The notes: generated from the letters alone by a model not told the origin. A DNA stretch of 22,334 nt from JBBSQE01 sp038258095 (GCA_038258095.1 JBBSQE010000020.1:1-22334), one strand, 5' to 3'; shown: positions 1 to 7,178, numbered from the stretch's first letter. Translations and numbers: made by a program.

Positions 1-1177
1 AGTCCGAGCGGCCGGTGGCCATGATCCGCACGAAGGGCTCGGCGTCTTCTGGCATCACCTCGGGCGTCGGGTTCGCCATCGCGAAAACGATCGCGTCATC
101 GTTCATCTTCCCGAGCGACTCGGCCTCGATGATCCCGGGGCCGGAGAGGCCGACGAACAGGTCCATGCCCTCGATCACGTCGCCGGGGTCTCCCTCGATG
201 TGGTCGGGGTTCGAGTTCTCCGAATACCACTTCTTGATGCCCGTCATTCGGCCAGACTCGTAGTCCTCGCGGGTCGTCGACAGGGCGCCCTGGCGGTCGC
301 AGCCGACGACATGGGTGACTCCGGAGGCGAGCATCATCTTGGTCACGGCTACCCCGGCCGCGCCGAGGCCAACCATCAGGACCCGCAGGTCCTCGATCGG
401 CTTGCCGGTGATCTTCAGCGCGTTGAAGAGAGCGGCCATCGTCACGACAGCGGTGCCGTGCTGATCGTCATGGAAGACGGGGATGTCGAGGGACTTCTTG
501 AGCCGCTCCTCGATCTCGAAGCACCGCGGGGCGGAGATGTCCTCCAAGTTGATGCCACCGAAGGTAGGCGCCATCAGCTCGACGGTCTTGATGATCTCCT
601 CCGGGTCCTGCGTGGAGAGGCAGATCGGGAAGGCGTCGACGTCGGCGAACTCCTTGAAGAGCATCGCCTTGCCCTCCATGACCGGCATCGCGGCCTCGGG
701 GCCGATGTCGCCGAGCCCGAGAACGGCGCTGCCGTCGGAGACCACGGCGACGGTGTTCTTCTTGATCGTGTACTCGAACGCCTTCGACCGGTCCTCGTGA
801 ATTGCTGAGCAGACCCGTGCGACGCCCGGGGTGTAGGCCATCGAGAGATCGTCGCGCGTCTTCAGCGGGTACTTGTTGGCCTGCTCGATTTTGCCGCCGC
901 GATGCATCTGCATCGTCCGGTCCGTGTACTCGAGGACCTTGGCGCCGCGGGTCGAGCCGATCCCTCGGAGAATCTGCTCCCAGTGGCCCTGGTCGCGCGC
1001 ATCGATGGTGAACTCCCGCACCCGCTTGCCCTCGCTGCCGGCGCCGGGCACGAGGTCGACTCCCTGAAGCTGGCCTCCCGCCTCGGCGATCGAGGCCGTC
1101 AGCTTGCCCAGCGGCTCCTGCCGAGCATCGAGCTCGACGCGGATCGTGACGCTGTACTGGGCGGAGACGGTTGCCAT
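1..1177 (-). CDS. NAD-dependent malic enzyme with N-terminal ACT domain (3' end cut by window)
   Basis: Oxidative decarboxylation of malate to pyruvate in the cytosol, linking the TCA cycle to pyruvate. Reading the minus strand from ATG at 1177 gives 392 uninterrupted residues before the window edge; the family plus an ACT domain is roughly 470. Residues about 6-82 look like an ACT domain (start YSVTIRVELDARQEPLGKL), a ligand-binding regulatory module. The catalytic part follows: YTPGVA with the acid Tyr115, PVMEGKA with Lys170, metal ligands in LEDISAPR (Glu212/Asp213) and FHDDQHGTA (Asp238), the dinucleotide loop VGLGAAG (269-275) and MANPTPE (368-373). No Shine-Dalgarno sequence precedes the start; a TAGACT hexamer lies 9 bases upstream. 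Cofactor preference (NAD or NADP) and the allosteric ligand cannot be read from the sequence. Family assignment is very secure. Confidence 0.95.
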   Translation of the reverse strand, partial: MATVSAQYSVTIRVELDARQEPLGKLTASIAEAGGQLQGVDLVPGAGSEGKRVREFTIDARDQGHWEQILRGIGSTRGAKVLEYTDRTMQMHRGGKIEQANKYPLKTRDDLSMAYTPGVARVCSAIHEDRSKAFEYTIKKNTVAVVSDGSAVLGLGDIGPEAAMPVMEGKAMLFKEFADVDAFPICLSTQDPEEIIKTVELMAPTFGGINLEDISAPRCFEIEERLKKSLDIPVFHDDQHGTAVVTMAALFNALKITGKPIEDLRVLMVGLGAAGVAVTKMMLASGVTHVVGCDRQGALSTTREDYESGRMTGIKKWYSENSNPDHIEGDPGDVIEGMDLFVGLSGPGIIEAESLGKMNDDAIVFAMANPTPEVMPEDAEPFVRIMATGRSD

Positions 1178-1368
1178 CGGCGGCGGAGTCTAAAGGGGGA
1201 AGTCGAGGCGGGACGGGTGGGGCTTGGCCACGGTGCCGGCCGCTGCGCGGGCGGCAGCTCCGGGTGGGGGCTCGGCCGCTGCAGCGCAAGCGGCTCTGCG
1301 CAAGCGGCCGGGGGCGTGCGCCGACGCCGGCGCCTGAAACAGCAGCCGGGTAGGGGGGCGAAGTGCTC
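1178..1368. other. Intergenic region between divergent genes, with short direct repeats
   Basis: About 190 very GC-rich bases between the malic enzyme start and the ribosome-binding site of the AbiEi-like gene. The sequence GCGCAAGCGGC occurs twice, at 1284-1294 and 1298-1308 (period 14). GCCGCT just upstream can pair with AGCGGC in the first copy, so a small hairpin is possible. I see no gene here; open frames across it lack codon structure. Confidence 0.5.
1187..1192 (-). promoter_or_regulatory. Putative -10 box of the malic enzyme gene
   Basis: TAGACT on the minus strand, 9 bases before the ATG. It matches TANNNT and the transcript would begin within a few bases of the start codon. No convincing -35 element is visible. 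The same hexamer at the same distance precedes uvrA. Confidence 0.45.
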
Positions 1369-1375
1369 GAGGTGG
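1369..1375 (+). promoter_or_regulatory. Shine-Dalgarno sequence deciding the start of the AbiEi-like gene
   Basis: GAGGTGG lies 6 bases before ATG at 1382. The reading frame is open further upstream to 902, but that part overlaps the malic enzyme antisense and lacks a comparable site, so 1382 is the preferred start. Confidence 0.55.
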
Positions 1376-1381
1376 CGACTT

Positions 1382-2227
1382 ATGCACCGTATGCGGGAAC
1401 AAGTCGCCTACCCCGACGTCCTGATCGCCCGGATCGCCGCGGGTCAGCACGGGACGATCTCCTATTCGCAGCTGCTGGCCGCAGGGTTGACCAGGAGCTC
1501 GGTGCGAAGACGCGTAGCCGCCGGGCGCCTACACCGCCTCTACCGCGGCGTTTACGCCGTCGGCCACCTCCCGGTCAGCCGCCGTGGCTGGTGGATGGCG
1601 GCGACGTTGGCCCTACCCGGAGCCCTGCTCAGCCACTTCAGCGCGGCGATGCTCTGGAAGATCCTCCCGCTCGACGGCCGCTGGCCGCAGATCACCGTCC
1701 CGGGGCAGGGAGGCAGGGCGAAGCGCAAGGGCATCGTCATCCACCGCTCGGTGACCCTGACCGCCCGTGAGTGCCGGCGCAAGGAACGGATCCCGGTCAC
1801 CTCGGTCGCGCGGACGATCGCCGACCTGAGGCGGGTCGCCGACACCGACACCGTCCGCCGGGCGATCCGCCAGGCCGGCTACCTGAAGCTGAACCTGGAG
1901 GAGGTGGCCTGGGCCGGGGACCGCTCGCCGCTCGAGTTCGACTTCCTCGGCTTCTGCCGCCGCTACGGGCTTCCGATGCCCGAGGTGAACGCAAAGGTCG
2001 GGATCTACCACGTCGATTTCCTCTGGCGGGAACAGAAGTTGGCGGTCGAGACCGACGGCTGGGCCGCCCACCGCGGGCGCCAGGCCTTCGAGGACGATCA
2101 CGCCCGAGGCCTCGAACTGATGCGGCGCGGGATCGAGATGCTCCCGCTCACCGAGCATCAGTTGAAGTCAGACCCGGCCGGGGTCGCGGCGGTGCTGCGG
2201 GAGCGGTTGGGGCGCGCCGCTGCCTAG
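1382..2227 (+). CDS. AbiEi-like N-terminal domain / DUF559 (PD-(D/E)XK-like) protein
   Basis: A 281-residue protein. Residues about 10-65 resemble the winged-helix N-terminus of AbiEi antitoxins: a helix-turn-helix followed by GRLHRLYRGVYAVG. Residues about 180-262 match the DUF559 fold, related to Vsr and other PD-(D/E)XK nucleases: Glu185 in SPLEFDF, Asp212 in YHVDFLW, and Glu223/Asp225 in AVETDG, followed by a conserved-looking H-R-R-FEDDHAR stretch. No AbiEii-type toxin gene (nucleotidyltransferase) is adjacent, so it is not a recognisable toxin-antitoxin pair. Such single genes are common in Thermoleophilia genomes (recalled, not searched). DNA-binding and nuclease activity are inferred from the fold only. 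Its stop codon TAG is shared with the putative -10 box of polA, and only 9 bases separate the two genes. Confidence 0.8.
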   Translation: MHRMREQVAYPDVLIARIAAGQHGTISYSQLLAAGLTRSSVRRRVAAGRLHRLYRGVYAVGHLPVSRRGWWMAATLALPGALLSHFSAAMLWKILPLDGRWPQITVPGQGGRAKRKGIVIHRSVTLTARECRRKERIPVTSVARTIADLRRVADTDTVRRAIRQAGYLKLNLEEVAWAGDRSPLEFDFLGFCRRYGLPMPEVNAKVGIYHVDFLWREQKLAVETDGWAAHRGRQAFEDDHARGLELMRRGIEMLPLTEHQLKSDPAGVAAVLRERLGRAAA

Positions 2228-2230
2228 AGT
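2225..2230 (+). promoter_or_regulatory. Putative -10 box of polA (leaderless)
   Basis: TAGAGT, 6 bases before the polA ATG, so the transcript would start on or next to the A of ATG. Its first three bases are also the stop codon of the upstream gene. There is no Shine-Dalgarno sequence and no clear -35. Confidence 0.5.
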
Positions 2231-2236
2231 GGGGTC

Positions 2237-4888
2237 ATGGCTTCCGATGCCAAGGACCCAGACGCGCCGGAGCTCTTCCTGCTCGACGGCAACAGCCTCG
2301 CCTACCGGGCGTTCTTCGCCCTGCCCGAGTCGATCGCCACGGCCGATGGGCGGCCGACCAACGCGATCTTTGGCCTCGCCTCGATGCTGGTCAAGCTGAT
2401 CACCGACCATCATCCCGGCGGGCTCGTTTGCGCTTGGGACGCGGGGATGTCCGGGCGCAAGGAGATCTACCCCGAGTACAAAGGGCAGCGGCCCTCCCGG
2501 CCGGACCTCCTCCGCGAGCAGTTTCCCAACTTCATGCCCCTGATCGAGGCGTTCGGCTACTCGAACGTCAAGGTTGACGGCTACGAGGCCGACGACGTGA
2601 TCGGCACCCTCGTCAAGCGGGCGCGCGAAGAGGGTATGCGCGTCATGGTCGTGTCCGGCGATCGGGACGTCTACCAACTGGTCGACGAGGGCGTGCGGGT
2701 GATGACGACCTCTCGGGGGATCACTGACACGAAGGTGTATGACCGCGAGGGAGTGATCGAGCGCTACGGGGTTCCGCCCGAGCTGGTCACTGACCTGATT
2801 GGCCTCAAGGGCGACACCTCGGACAACATCCCCGGCGTTCCCGGCATCGGCGACAAGACCGCCGCATCGCTGCTGCAGGAGTTCGGATCGCTCGAGGTCG
2901 TCCTGGATTCGGTCGACGAGATCTCCGGCAAGAAGCGCAAGGAGAACCTGACCAACCATGCCGACGACGCGCGGGTCTCGAAGGAGCTGGCGACGATCCA
3001 GTGCGACATCGAGATCGGCCTCGACCTCGCCGGGGTGATGGCCCGTGAGCCCGACCGCGGCGCTCTGCGGGATTTCGCGCGCGAGTTCGAGCTGAGGGCG
3101 ATCATGGAGCGCCTCGAGGAGGGCCTGCCGAGCGGCGAGGCCGTTCCTGGGCGCGCGGTCGAGGAGGAGGTCGAGACGGAGGCCGTGGAGGGCACTCCCG
3201 GCGACCTGCCCGACGGGCCGGTCGCGCTCGCCATCTCCGGTGACAAGTGGGCCGGCGTGGGGGAGGGCGGAGCCGTCACGGGGGAGCTGGCGCAGGACGA
3301 GCTCGCCGTCGCGCTGGTGGGCCGGCCGATCGTCTCCCACGACGCGAAATCACTCGGCGGCGGGCGGCACGGATTCCTTGCCGCCGCGGCGCGCGAGGGG
3401 GCGGAGGTCACGCTCGACCACGACACGTTGCTCGGCGCCTATCTGCTCGACCCGGCACGCCGGACGTATGACCTGGCCGAGCTGGGAGCCGACGCCGGGA
3501 TCGGGATCGCCCGCGATGCCGCGGCGGGTGCCGGCGCGGACGCCGAGCCCGAGCAGCTCTCACTCGAGGGCGACGCGGCCTCGGAGGCCGCGCTCGACCC
3601 GGCCGAGGAGGCGGCCTTGGTCGCCGCGCTGGCCGCTCATCAGCGCCCGCGGCTCGAGGGGTGGGGACTGACACCGCTCCTGCACGATGTCGAGATGCCG
3701 CTCGTCCACGTGCTCGCCGCGATGGAGCGCGAGGGTTTGAAGCTCGACGCGGAGCGGCTTTCTGAGATCGGCAAGAACTTCACGGCGGAGATCGCCCAGC
3801 TCCAGGCCGACATCCATGAGCTGGCTGGCAAGGAGTTCACGATCGGCTCGCCCCAGCAGGTCGGCCAGGTCCTGTTCGAGGATCTCGGCCTGACGCGCAA
3901 GCGCCGTGGGAAGACGGGCTTCTCGACCGACGCGCGGGTCCTCGCCCAGATCCGCGACGAGCACGAGATCATTCCCAAGATCGAGAGCTGGCGCGAGCTC
4001 TCGAAGCTGAAGAGCACCTACCTCGACTCCCTGCCCGACCTGATCGATCCGGACACCGACCGGATCCATACGACGTTCAACCAGACGACGGCCACGACAG
4101 GCCGCCTCTCGAGCACGAATCCGAACCTCCAGAACATCCCGATCCGCACCGAGATCGGCCGCCCGGTACGCGGCTGCTTCGTGGCGGAGGAGGGCAACTT
4201 GCTGCTCTCGGCCGACTACAGCCAGGTCGAGCTGCGCGTCCTCGCGCACGTCGCCGACGAGACGGTCCTGAAGGACATCTTCATCGCCAAGGACGACGTC
4301 CATGCCGCCACGGCGGCGGAGGTGTTCGGGATCAACCGTGACGAGGTAGACGTCGGCCAGCGCTCGAAGGCGAAGATGGTCAACTTCGGCATCGTTTACG
4401 GCCTGACCGGTTACGGGCTGGCAGAGCGGTTGAACATCCCGCGCGGCGAGGCCGAGGAGTTCGTCGCCCGCTACCTCGACCGTTTCCCGGCCGTCAAGTC
4501 ATTTCGCGAGGAGATCATCGAGGCCGCTCGCGAGGAGGGGCACGTGACAACCCTGATGGGCCGGCGCCGGCCGATTCCGGAGCTGCGCTCGAGCAACCCG
4601 AATACGCGCCGCCTCGGGGAGCGCCTCGCCGTGAACACCGTCATCCAGGGCACGGCCGCCGACATCATCAAGGTCGCGATGGTCCGCTGCCACGCGGCGC
4701 TCGGGACGGAGGGGCTCGAGACTCGCATCGTGCTGCAGATCCACGACGAGCTGCTGTTCGAGGGACCGACGTCGGATATGGAGAAGGCCGAGGCCCTGGT
4801 CCGGCGCGAGATGTGCAGAGCGTTCGAGCTCGAGCCGCCGCTCGAGGTCGATGTCGGCATCGGCCCGGACTGGCTTGCGGCGAAGTAG
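2237..4888 (+). CDS. polA: DNA polymerase I, proofreading domain degenerate
   Basis: Fills gaps after excision repair and removes Okazaki primers. 883 residues, three domains. The 5'-3' nuclease domain spans about 1-300: LLDGNSLAYR with Asp17, YEADDVIGTL, VVSGDRDVYQLV, then the H3TH DNA-binding region GLKGDTSDNIPGVPGIGDK. The middle domain (about 320-490) has the position but not the residues of a 3'-5' exonuclease: the first motif (DxE) is replaced by PVALAISGD, so proofreading is very probably lost, as in several actinobacterial and thermophile Pol I enzymes. The polymerase domain (about 500-883) has TATTGRLSSTNPNLQNIP, motif A SADYSQVELR (Asp660), motif B KMVNFGIVYG (713-722) and motif C QIHDELLFE (His836-Asp837). 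It lies upstream of rpsA/coaE and uvrB/uvrA, an order also seen in mycobacteria, although here the sigma/oxidoreductase block is inserted. Confidence 0.98.
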   Translation: MASDAKDPDAPELFLLDGNSLAYRAFFALPESIATADGRPTNAIFGLASMLVKLITDHHPGGLVCAWDAGMSGRKEIYPEYKGQRPSRPDLLREQFPNFMPLIEAFGYSNVKVDGYEADDVIGTLVKRAREEGMRVMVVSGDRDVYQLVDEGVRVMTTSRGITDTKVYDREGVIERYGVPPELVTDLIGLKGDTSDNIPGVPGIGDKTAASLLQEFGSLEVVLDSVDEISGKKRKENLTNHADDARVSKELATIQCDIEIGLDLAGVMAREPDRGALRDFAREFELRAIMERLEEGLPSGEAVPGRAVEEEVETEAVEGTPGDLPDGPVALAISGDKWAGVGEGGAVTGELAQDELAVALVGRPIVSHDAKSLGGGRHGFLAAAAREGAEVTLDHDTLLGAYLLDPARRTYDLAELGADAGIGIARDAAAGAGADAEPEQLSLEGDAASEAALDPAEEAALVAALAAHQRPRLEGWGLTPLLHDVEMPLVHVLAAMEREGLKLDAERLSEIGKNFTAEIAQLQADIHELAGKEFTIGSPQQVGQVLFEDLGLTRKRRGKTGFSTDARVLAQIRDEHEIIPKIESWRELSKLKSTYLDSLPDLIDPDTDRIHTTFNQTTATTGRLSSTNPNLQNIPIRTEIGRPVRGCFVAEEGNLLLSADYSQVELRVLAHVADETVLKDIFIAKDDVHAATAAEVFGINRDEVDVGQRSKAKMVNFGIVYGLTGYGLAERLNIPRGEAEEFVARYLDRFPAVKSFREEIIEAAREEGHVTTLMGRRRPIPELRSSNPNTRRLGERLAVNTVIQGTAADIIKVAMVRCHAALGTEGLETRIVLQIHDELLFEGPTSDMEKAEALVRREMCRAFELEPPLEVDVGIGPDWLAAK

Positions 4889-4901
4889 CTGCGGTGAACG
4901 A

Positions 4902-4930
4902 CCGAGGGCCGGCGCGATGCCGGCCCTCGG
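4902..4930. terminator. Bidirectional hairpin between convergent genes
   Basis: Perfect 12-bp inverted repeat (CCGAGGGCCGGC, loop GCGAT, GCCGGCCCTCGG) 13 bases after the polA stop and 33 bases after the stop of the convergent gene. It has no T-tract on either side, which is usual for high-GC actinobacterial terminators. Confidence 0.75.
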
Positions 4931-4963
4931 GACGCCGCTCTCCGCGCGGGAGATGCTCGGCGG

Positions 4964-5617
4964 CTACTCGTCAGCCGCCTCGCCCAGCTTGATCTCCGCG
5001 AAGATCGCTGCGCCGCTTCGCGGCTTAAGCTCGGCCTCCTCGACGACCGTCCCGGCCGTGAGCTCGTCCGTGGAGCAGTGACACCCACCCTGCTTGCCGT
5101 GCTCGCGAGGGCCGGGATCGGAGTTCTCGCCGGGCCCGGGGTTGCTCGAGGGATCCTCGGACCCCTGGCCGCCCTGGCCGCCGCTTCCGGGCCCCTGGTT
5201 GCGGGCCGAGACCGGGTCCTCGCCGGACTCGTGGGCCTTGTGGCACCTGATGCGGGTATCCGAGGTGACCTTGCCCGTCACTGATCCTCCGTTGTAGAGG
5301 TTGATCGTCAGGACTCCATCCTCGAACGAGGTGATCGTGCCGGCGTTCTCGTCGCCGTCCTTGGTGCCGTCCCTGTCCGTGTCCGCCCGGCGAGGGTTGT
5401 CCCCGGCCCTGAATTCGGCGAGGTTACGGAGCCCGTCGTGATCCTGGTCCTTGCGGGCCTGCTTCACCTTCATTGAAAGCCTGAAGTGCCGCTCCCAGCG
5501 GTCGGGCAGCCTGTCGTGGTTTCGGTCTGCCGCCGAGGCGATCGTCGGCAGAGCGGACAATGAGATGACAAAGGCGCTCAACAAAACAACCCGGCGTGCC
5601 GTCCTTGAATTCTTCAT
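4964..5617 (-). CDS. Secreted protein with thrombospondin-3/EF-hand-like repeats and a split DUF5666-like domain
   Basis: 217 residues from ATG at 5617, chosen because AGGAGA sits 5 bases upstream and a signal peptide starts exactly there: basic RTARR, hydrophobic core 10-26, likely cleavage at ASA/AD after residue 29. The mature protein opens with three Asp-rich calcium-type repeats (DRNHDRLPD at 31-39, DQDHDGLRNLAEF at 57-69, DTDRDGTKDGDE at 79-90), as in thrombospondin type 3 repeats. Residues 92-125 (GTITSFEDGVLTINLYNGGS onward) and 183-212 (DELTAGTVVEEAELK onward) look like the two halves of a DUF5666-type beta domain, separated by a Gly/Pro/Ser/Glu-rich linker (about 131-178). Cysteines at 125, 179 and 181 could form a disulfide. 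It lies 114 bases downstream of the sigma factor on the same strand. Function unknown; calcium binding and export are inferred. Confidence 0.8.
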   Translation of the reverse strand: MKNSRTARRVVLLSAFVISLSALPTIASAADRNHDRLPDRWERHFRLSMKVKQARKDQDHDGLRNLAEFRAGDNPRRADTDRDGTKDGDENAGTITSFEDGVLTINLYNGGSVTGKVTSDTRIRCHKAHESGEDPVSARNQGPGSGGQGGQGSEDPSSNPGPGENSDPGPREHGKQGGCHCSTDELTAGTVVEEAELKPRSGAAIFAEIKLGEAADE

Positions 5618-5622
5618 CCGTC

Positions 5623-5628
5623 TCTCCT
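5623..5628 (-). promoter_or_regulatory. Shine-Dalgarno sequence of the calcium-repeat protein
   Basis: AGGAGA on the minus strand, 5 bases before ATG at 5617. An upstream in-frame ATG, 18 bases earlier (about 5635), would place the site inside the coding region, so the downstream start is preferred. Confidence 0.65.
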
Positions 5629-5699
5629 GGTCCATGCCGCGGTCCCGCGGCTTGTGCGTGTGAAGAGAGAACCCGAGGCCGCGGTGAAGATCACGCAAA

Positions 5700-5713
5700 C
5701 CGGCGAAGGCCGG
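5700..5713 (-). terminator. Weak hairpin after the sigma factor gene
   Basis: On the minus strand CCGGC, loop CTTC, GCCGG, followed by TTTGCG, about 18 bases after the sigma factor stop. The stem is only 5 bp, so it may attenuate rather than stop transcription into the downstream gene. Confidence 0.4.
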
Positions 5714-5731
5714 GCCTGGTGGGCCGGAGGG

Positions 5732-7102
5732 TCAGCCCGGTACGGATGGTTGCGAGCCGGCCGGTGGCGGGGGAGGCGGGGCACCGTAGTTGAAGCCGCC
5801 CCCGAAGCCACCGCCGGGCCCACCGCTCCCCCCGCGAGGCTCACCTGAGCCGCCGGAGCCGCCTCCCGATCCACCCGGGCCCCCGCCGGGACCGCCGGAC
5901 CCGGACCCGCCACCGGGTTTGCCCGGTCCGCCTGAGCCCTGGTGGAAGCCGCCGCCCGAGCCGCCCGGGGTAGACGGTGCCGGGGGTGGCACACCGCCAC
6001 CCGGCGCGTTCGATCCATCCCCGGGCGGCGAACCCGGTCCGGATTGTCCGCCGGGATGACGGGAGTCGCGATTCGGGCCGGAGGGATCGCCGGTTCCGCT
6101 GGAATCCGACGGGTCGGCGCCGCCCTGGCGGCCTTGGCCCAGGCCGCGGTCGTCGCCGGATCCCGAACCAACGCGGCCGGCGGCCTCGCCGGTGCCCCCC
6201 CGGCTCCCAGACTCGTCCTGGTCGCCGGTGCCCGTCGAGGATTCGTCGCCCAACGGCCCCTGCTGGCCGGCCTCCGCCGTCCCGAGCTTCTTCGAGATCG
6301 TCCCGGCGGAGGCGTCCGCGGGCATTCCGCTGCGCTCGTGGATCGCTACCCCCGTGCCGACGGACCCGGCGATCAGGACCGTCGCAGCGGCGGTCTTGAT
6401 CGCGATGCCGGTGCCGGCCCCGCCCGCGGCGCCGGCGATCGCGCCTCCCGCGCTGCCCGTCGCTTCAACCGAGGTGCCCGGGGCGCCCTCGAGCAACCAG
6501 CGGACCAGCGGTAGCGGCACGAGCGCTCCGAGGCCGTCGCGCAGGCTGATCCGAGCGCGGTGGATCGCCTGTCGGGCTGCGCCGCCGCTGATTCCCAGGG
6601 TGGCTGCGATCTCTGCGTGGCTCAATTCCTCGAGCTCGCGCATCACGATCGCTGCCCGCTGGGAATCCGGAAGCGCTCCGAGGCGCGTCATCAGGTCCTT
6701 CAACTCTTCCCGGCGCTCGATCTGCTCCGCAACGCTGCTCGGAGCCACCTCGGTGTCAAGCAAAGGGGCGGCGGCCGCCGGCTGATCTCGAAGGTCGTTC
6801 AGGGCCGTGTTGCGGACGATTCGGTAGAGCCACTGCCGGAGCTCGATCTCGTTATCGGTGCCGCGCAGGGCGAGCAGCGCTTTCGAGAACGCGTCCTGGG
6901 TCACGTCCTCGGACCGGTGGGTGGGGACGATCGACGTCGCGTAGCGCCCGAGAGCCCGGCCGTAGCGCCGCACGATCTCCTCGAAGGCCGTCTCGTAGCC
7001 GTCCCGCACGAGAGCGACCAGGCGGCCGTCGGACTGGGTGCGCAGGGCCGGCCCGAGCAGAAATCTCGGCGCGATCGACGTTCCGGCGGGTGGAGGTGGC
7101 AT
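5732..7102 (-). CDS. ECF-type sigma-70 factor with transmembrane segment and glycine/proline-rich C-terminal tail
   Basis: 456 residues from ATG at 7102, chosen for AGGAG 4 bases upstream and because the sigma domain starts soon after. Region 2 spans about 28-105 (FEEIVRRYGRALGRYATSIV, SEDVTQDAF, WLYRIVRNTALNDLRD). Region 4 spans about 135-190 (LPDSQRAAIVMRELEELSHA, then EIAATLGISGGAARQAIHRA). ECF factors normally end here at about 190 residues. This one continues with a Gly/Ala-rich hydrophobic stretch (about 226-255, core IAIKTAAATVLIAGSVGTGV) fit for one membrane span. About 200 residues then follow, dominated by Gly, Ser, Pro and Asp, ending in a proline run and SQPSVPG. Predicted topology: sigma domains in the cytoplasm, tail outside. 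No separate anti-sigma gene is adjacent, so the anchor or tail may provide control. The sigma assignment is secure; topology and control are inference. Confidence 0.88.
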   Translation of the reverse strand: MPPPPAGTSIAPRFLLGPALRTQSDGRLVALVRDGYETAFEEIVRRYGRALGRYATSIVPTHRSEDVTQDAFSKALLALRGTDNEIELRQWLYRIVRNTALNDLRDQPAAAAPLLDTEVAPSSVAEQIERREELKDLMTRLGALPDSQRAAIVMRELEELSHAEIAATLGISGGAARQAIHRARISLRDGLGALVPLPLVRWLLEGAPGTSVEATGSAGGAIAGAAGGAGTGIAIKTAAATVLIAGSVGTGVAIHERSGMPADASAGTISKKLGTAEAGQQGPLGDESSTGTGDQDESGSRGGTGEAAGRVGSGSGDDRGLGQGRQGGADPSDSSGTGDPSGPNRDSRHPGGQSGPGSPPGDGSNAPGGGVPPPAPSTPGGSGGGFHQGSGGPGKPGGGSGSGGPGGGPGGSGGGSGGSGEPRGGSGGPGGGFGGGFNYGAPPPPPPAGSQPSVPG

Positions 7103-7106
7103 CGCT

Positions 7107-7111
7107 CTCCT
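7107..7111 (-). promoter_or_regulatory. Shine-Dalgarno sequence of the sigma factor gene
   Basis: AGGAG on the minus strand, 4 bases before ATG at 7102. A second AAGGAG lies further upstream at 7115-7120. The frame is open up to 7201 but no comparable site precedes the earlier starts. Confidence 0.6.
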
Positions 7112-7162
7112 GGGCTCCTTGAGGCGCGCTTCTGCTGATATGACAGCAGGCAGGTTGGGGGC

Positions 7163-7178
7163 TTGTCTCATTAGACAA
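7163..7178. promoter_or_regulatory. Inverted repeat in the divergent sigma/transporter intergenic region
   Basis: TTGTCT, spacer CATT, AGACAA: a perfect 6-bp inverted repeat in one of the few AT-richer stretches of the window. It lies about 60 bases upstream of the sigma gene and 41 bases upstream of the transporter gene. It could be an operator for either or both. A second, shorter repeat (TGCTG, six bases, CAGCA) lies at 7133-7148. Confidence 0.35.

Noticed and set aside
1284..1308. Start of a tandem repeat or CRISPR-like array
   Set aside because: Only two 11-base copies with a 3-base gap; no further units, no spacer regularity and no cas genes.
1382..2227. Type IV toxin-antitoxin system
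   Set aside because: Only the AbiEi-like N-terminal domain is present. The flanking genes are malic enzyme and polA; there is no nucleotidyltransferase toxin.
2168..3340. Antisense open frame of about 390 codons under polA
   Set aside because: Same mirror effect; the composition is that of reversed coding DNA and it covers the conserved 5' nuclease domain of polA.
5790..6059. Proline-rich collagen-like open frame on the plus strand
   Set aside because: It is the complement of the Gly-rich tail of the sigma factor. The sigma frame is continuous with recognisable domains and has a ribosome-binding site; this one has neither.
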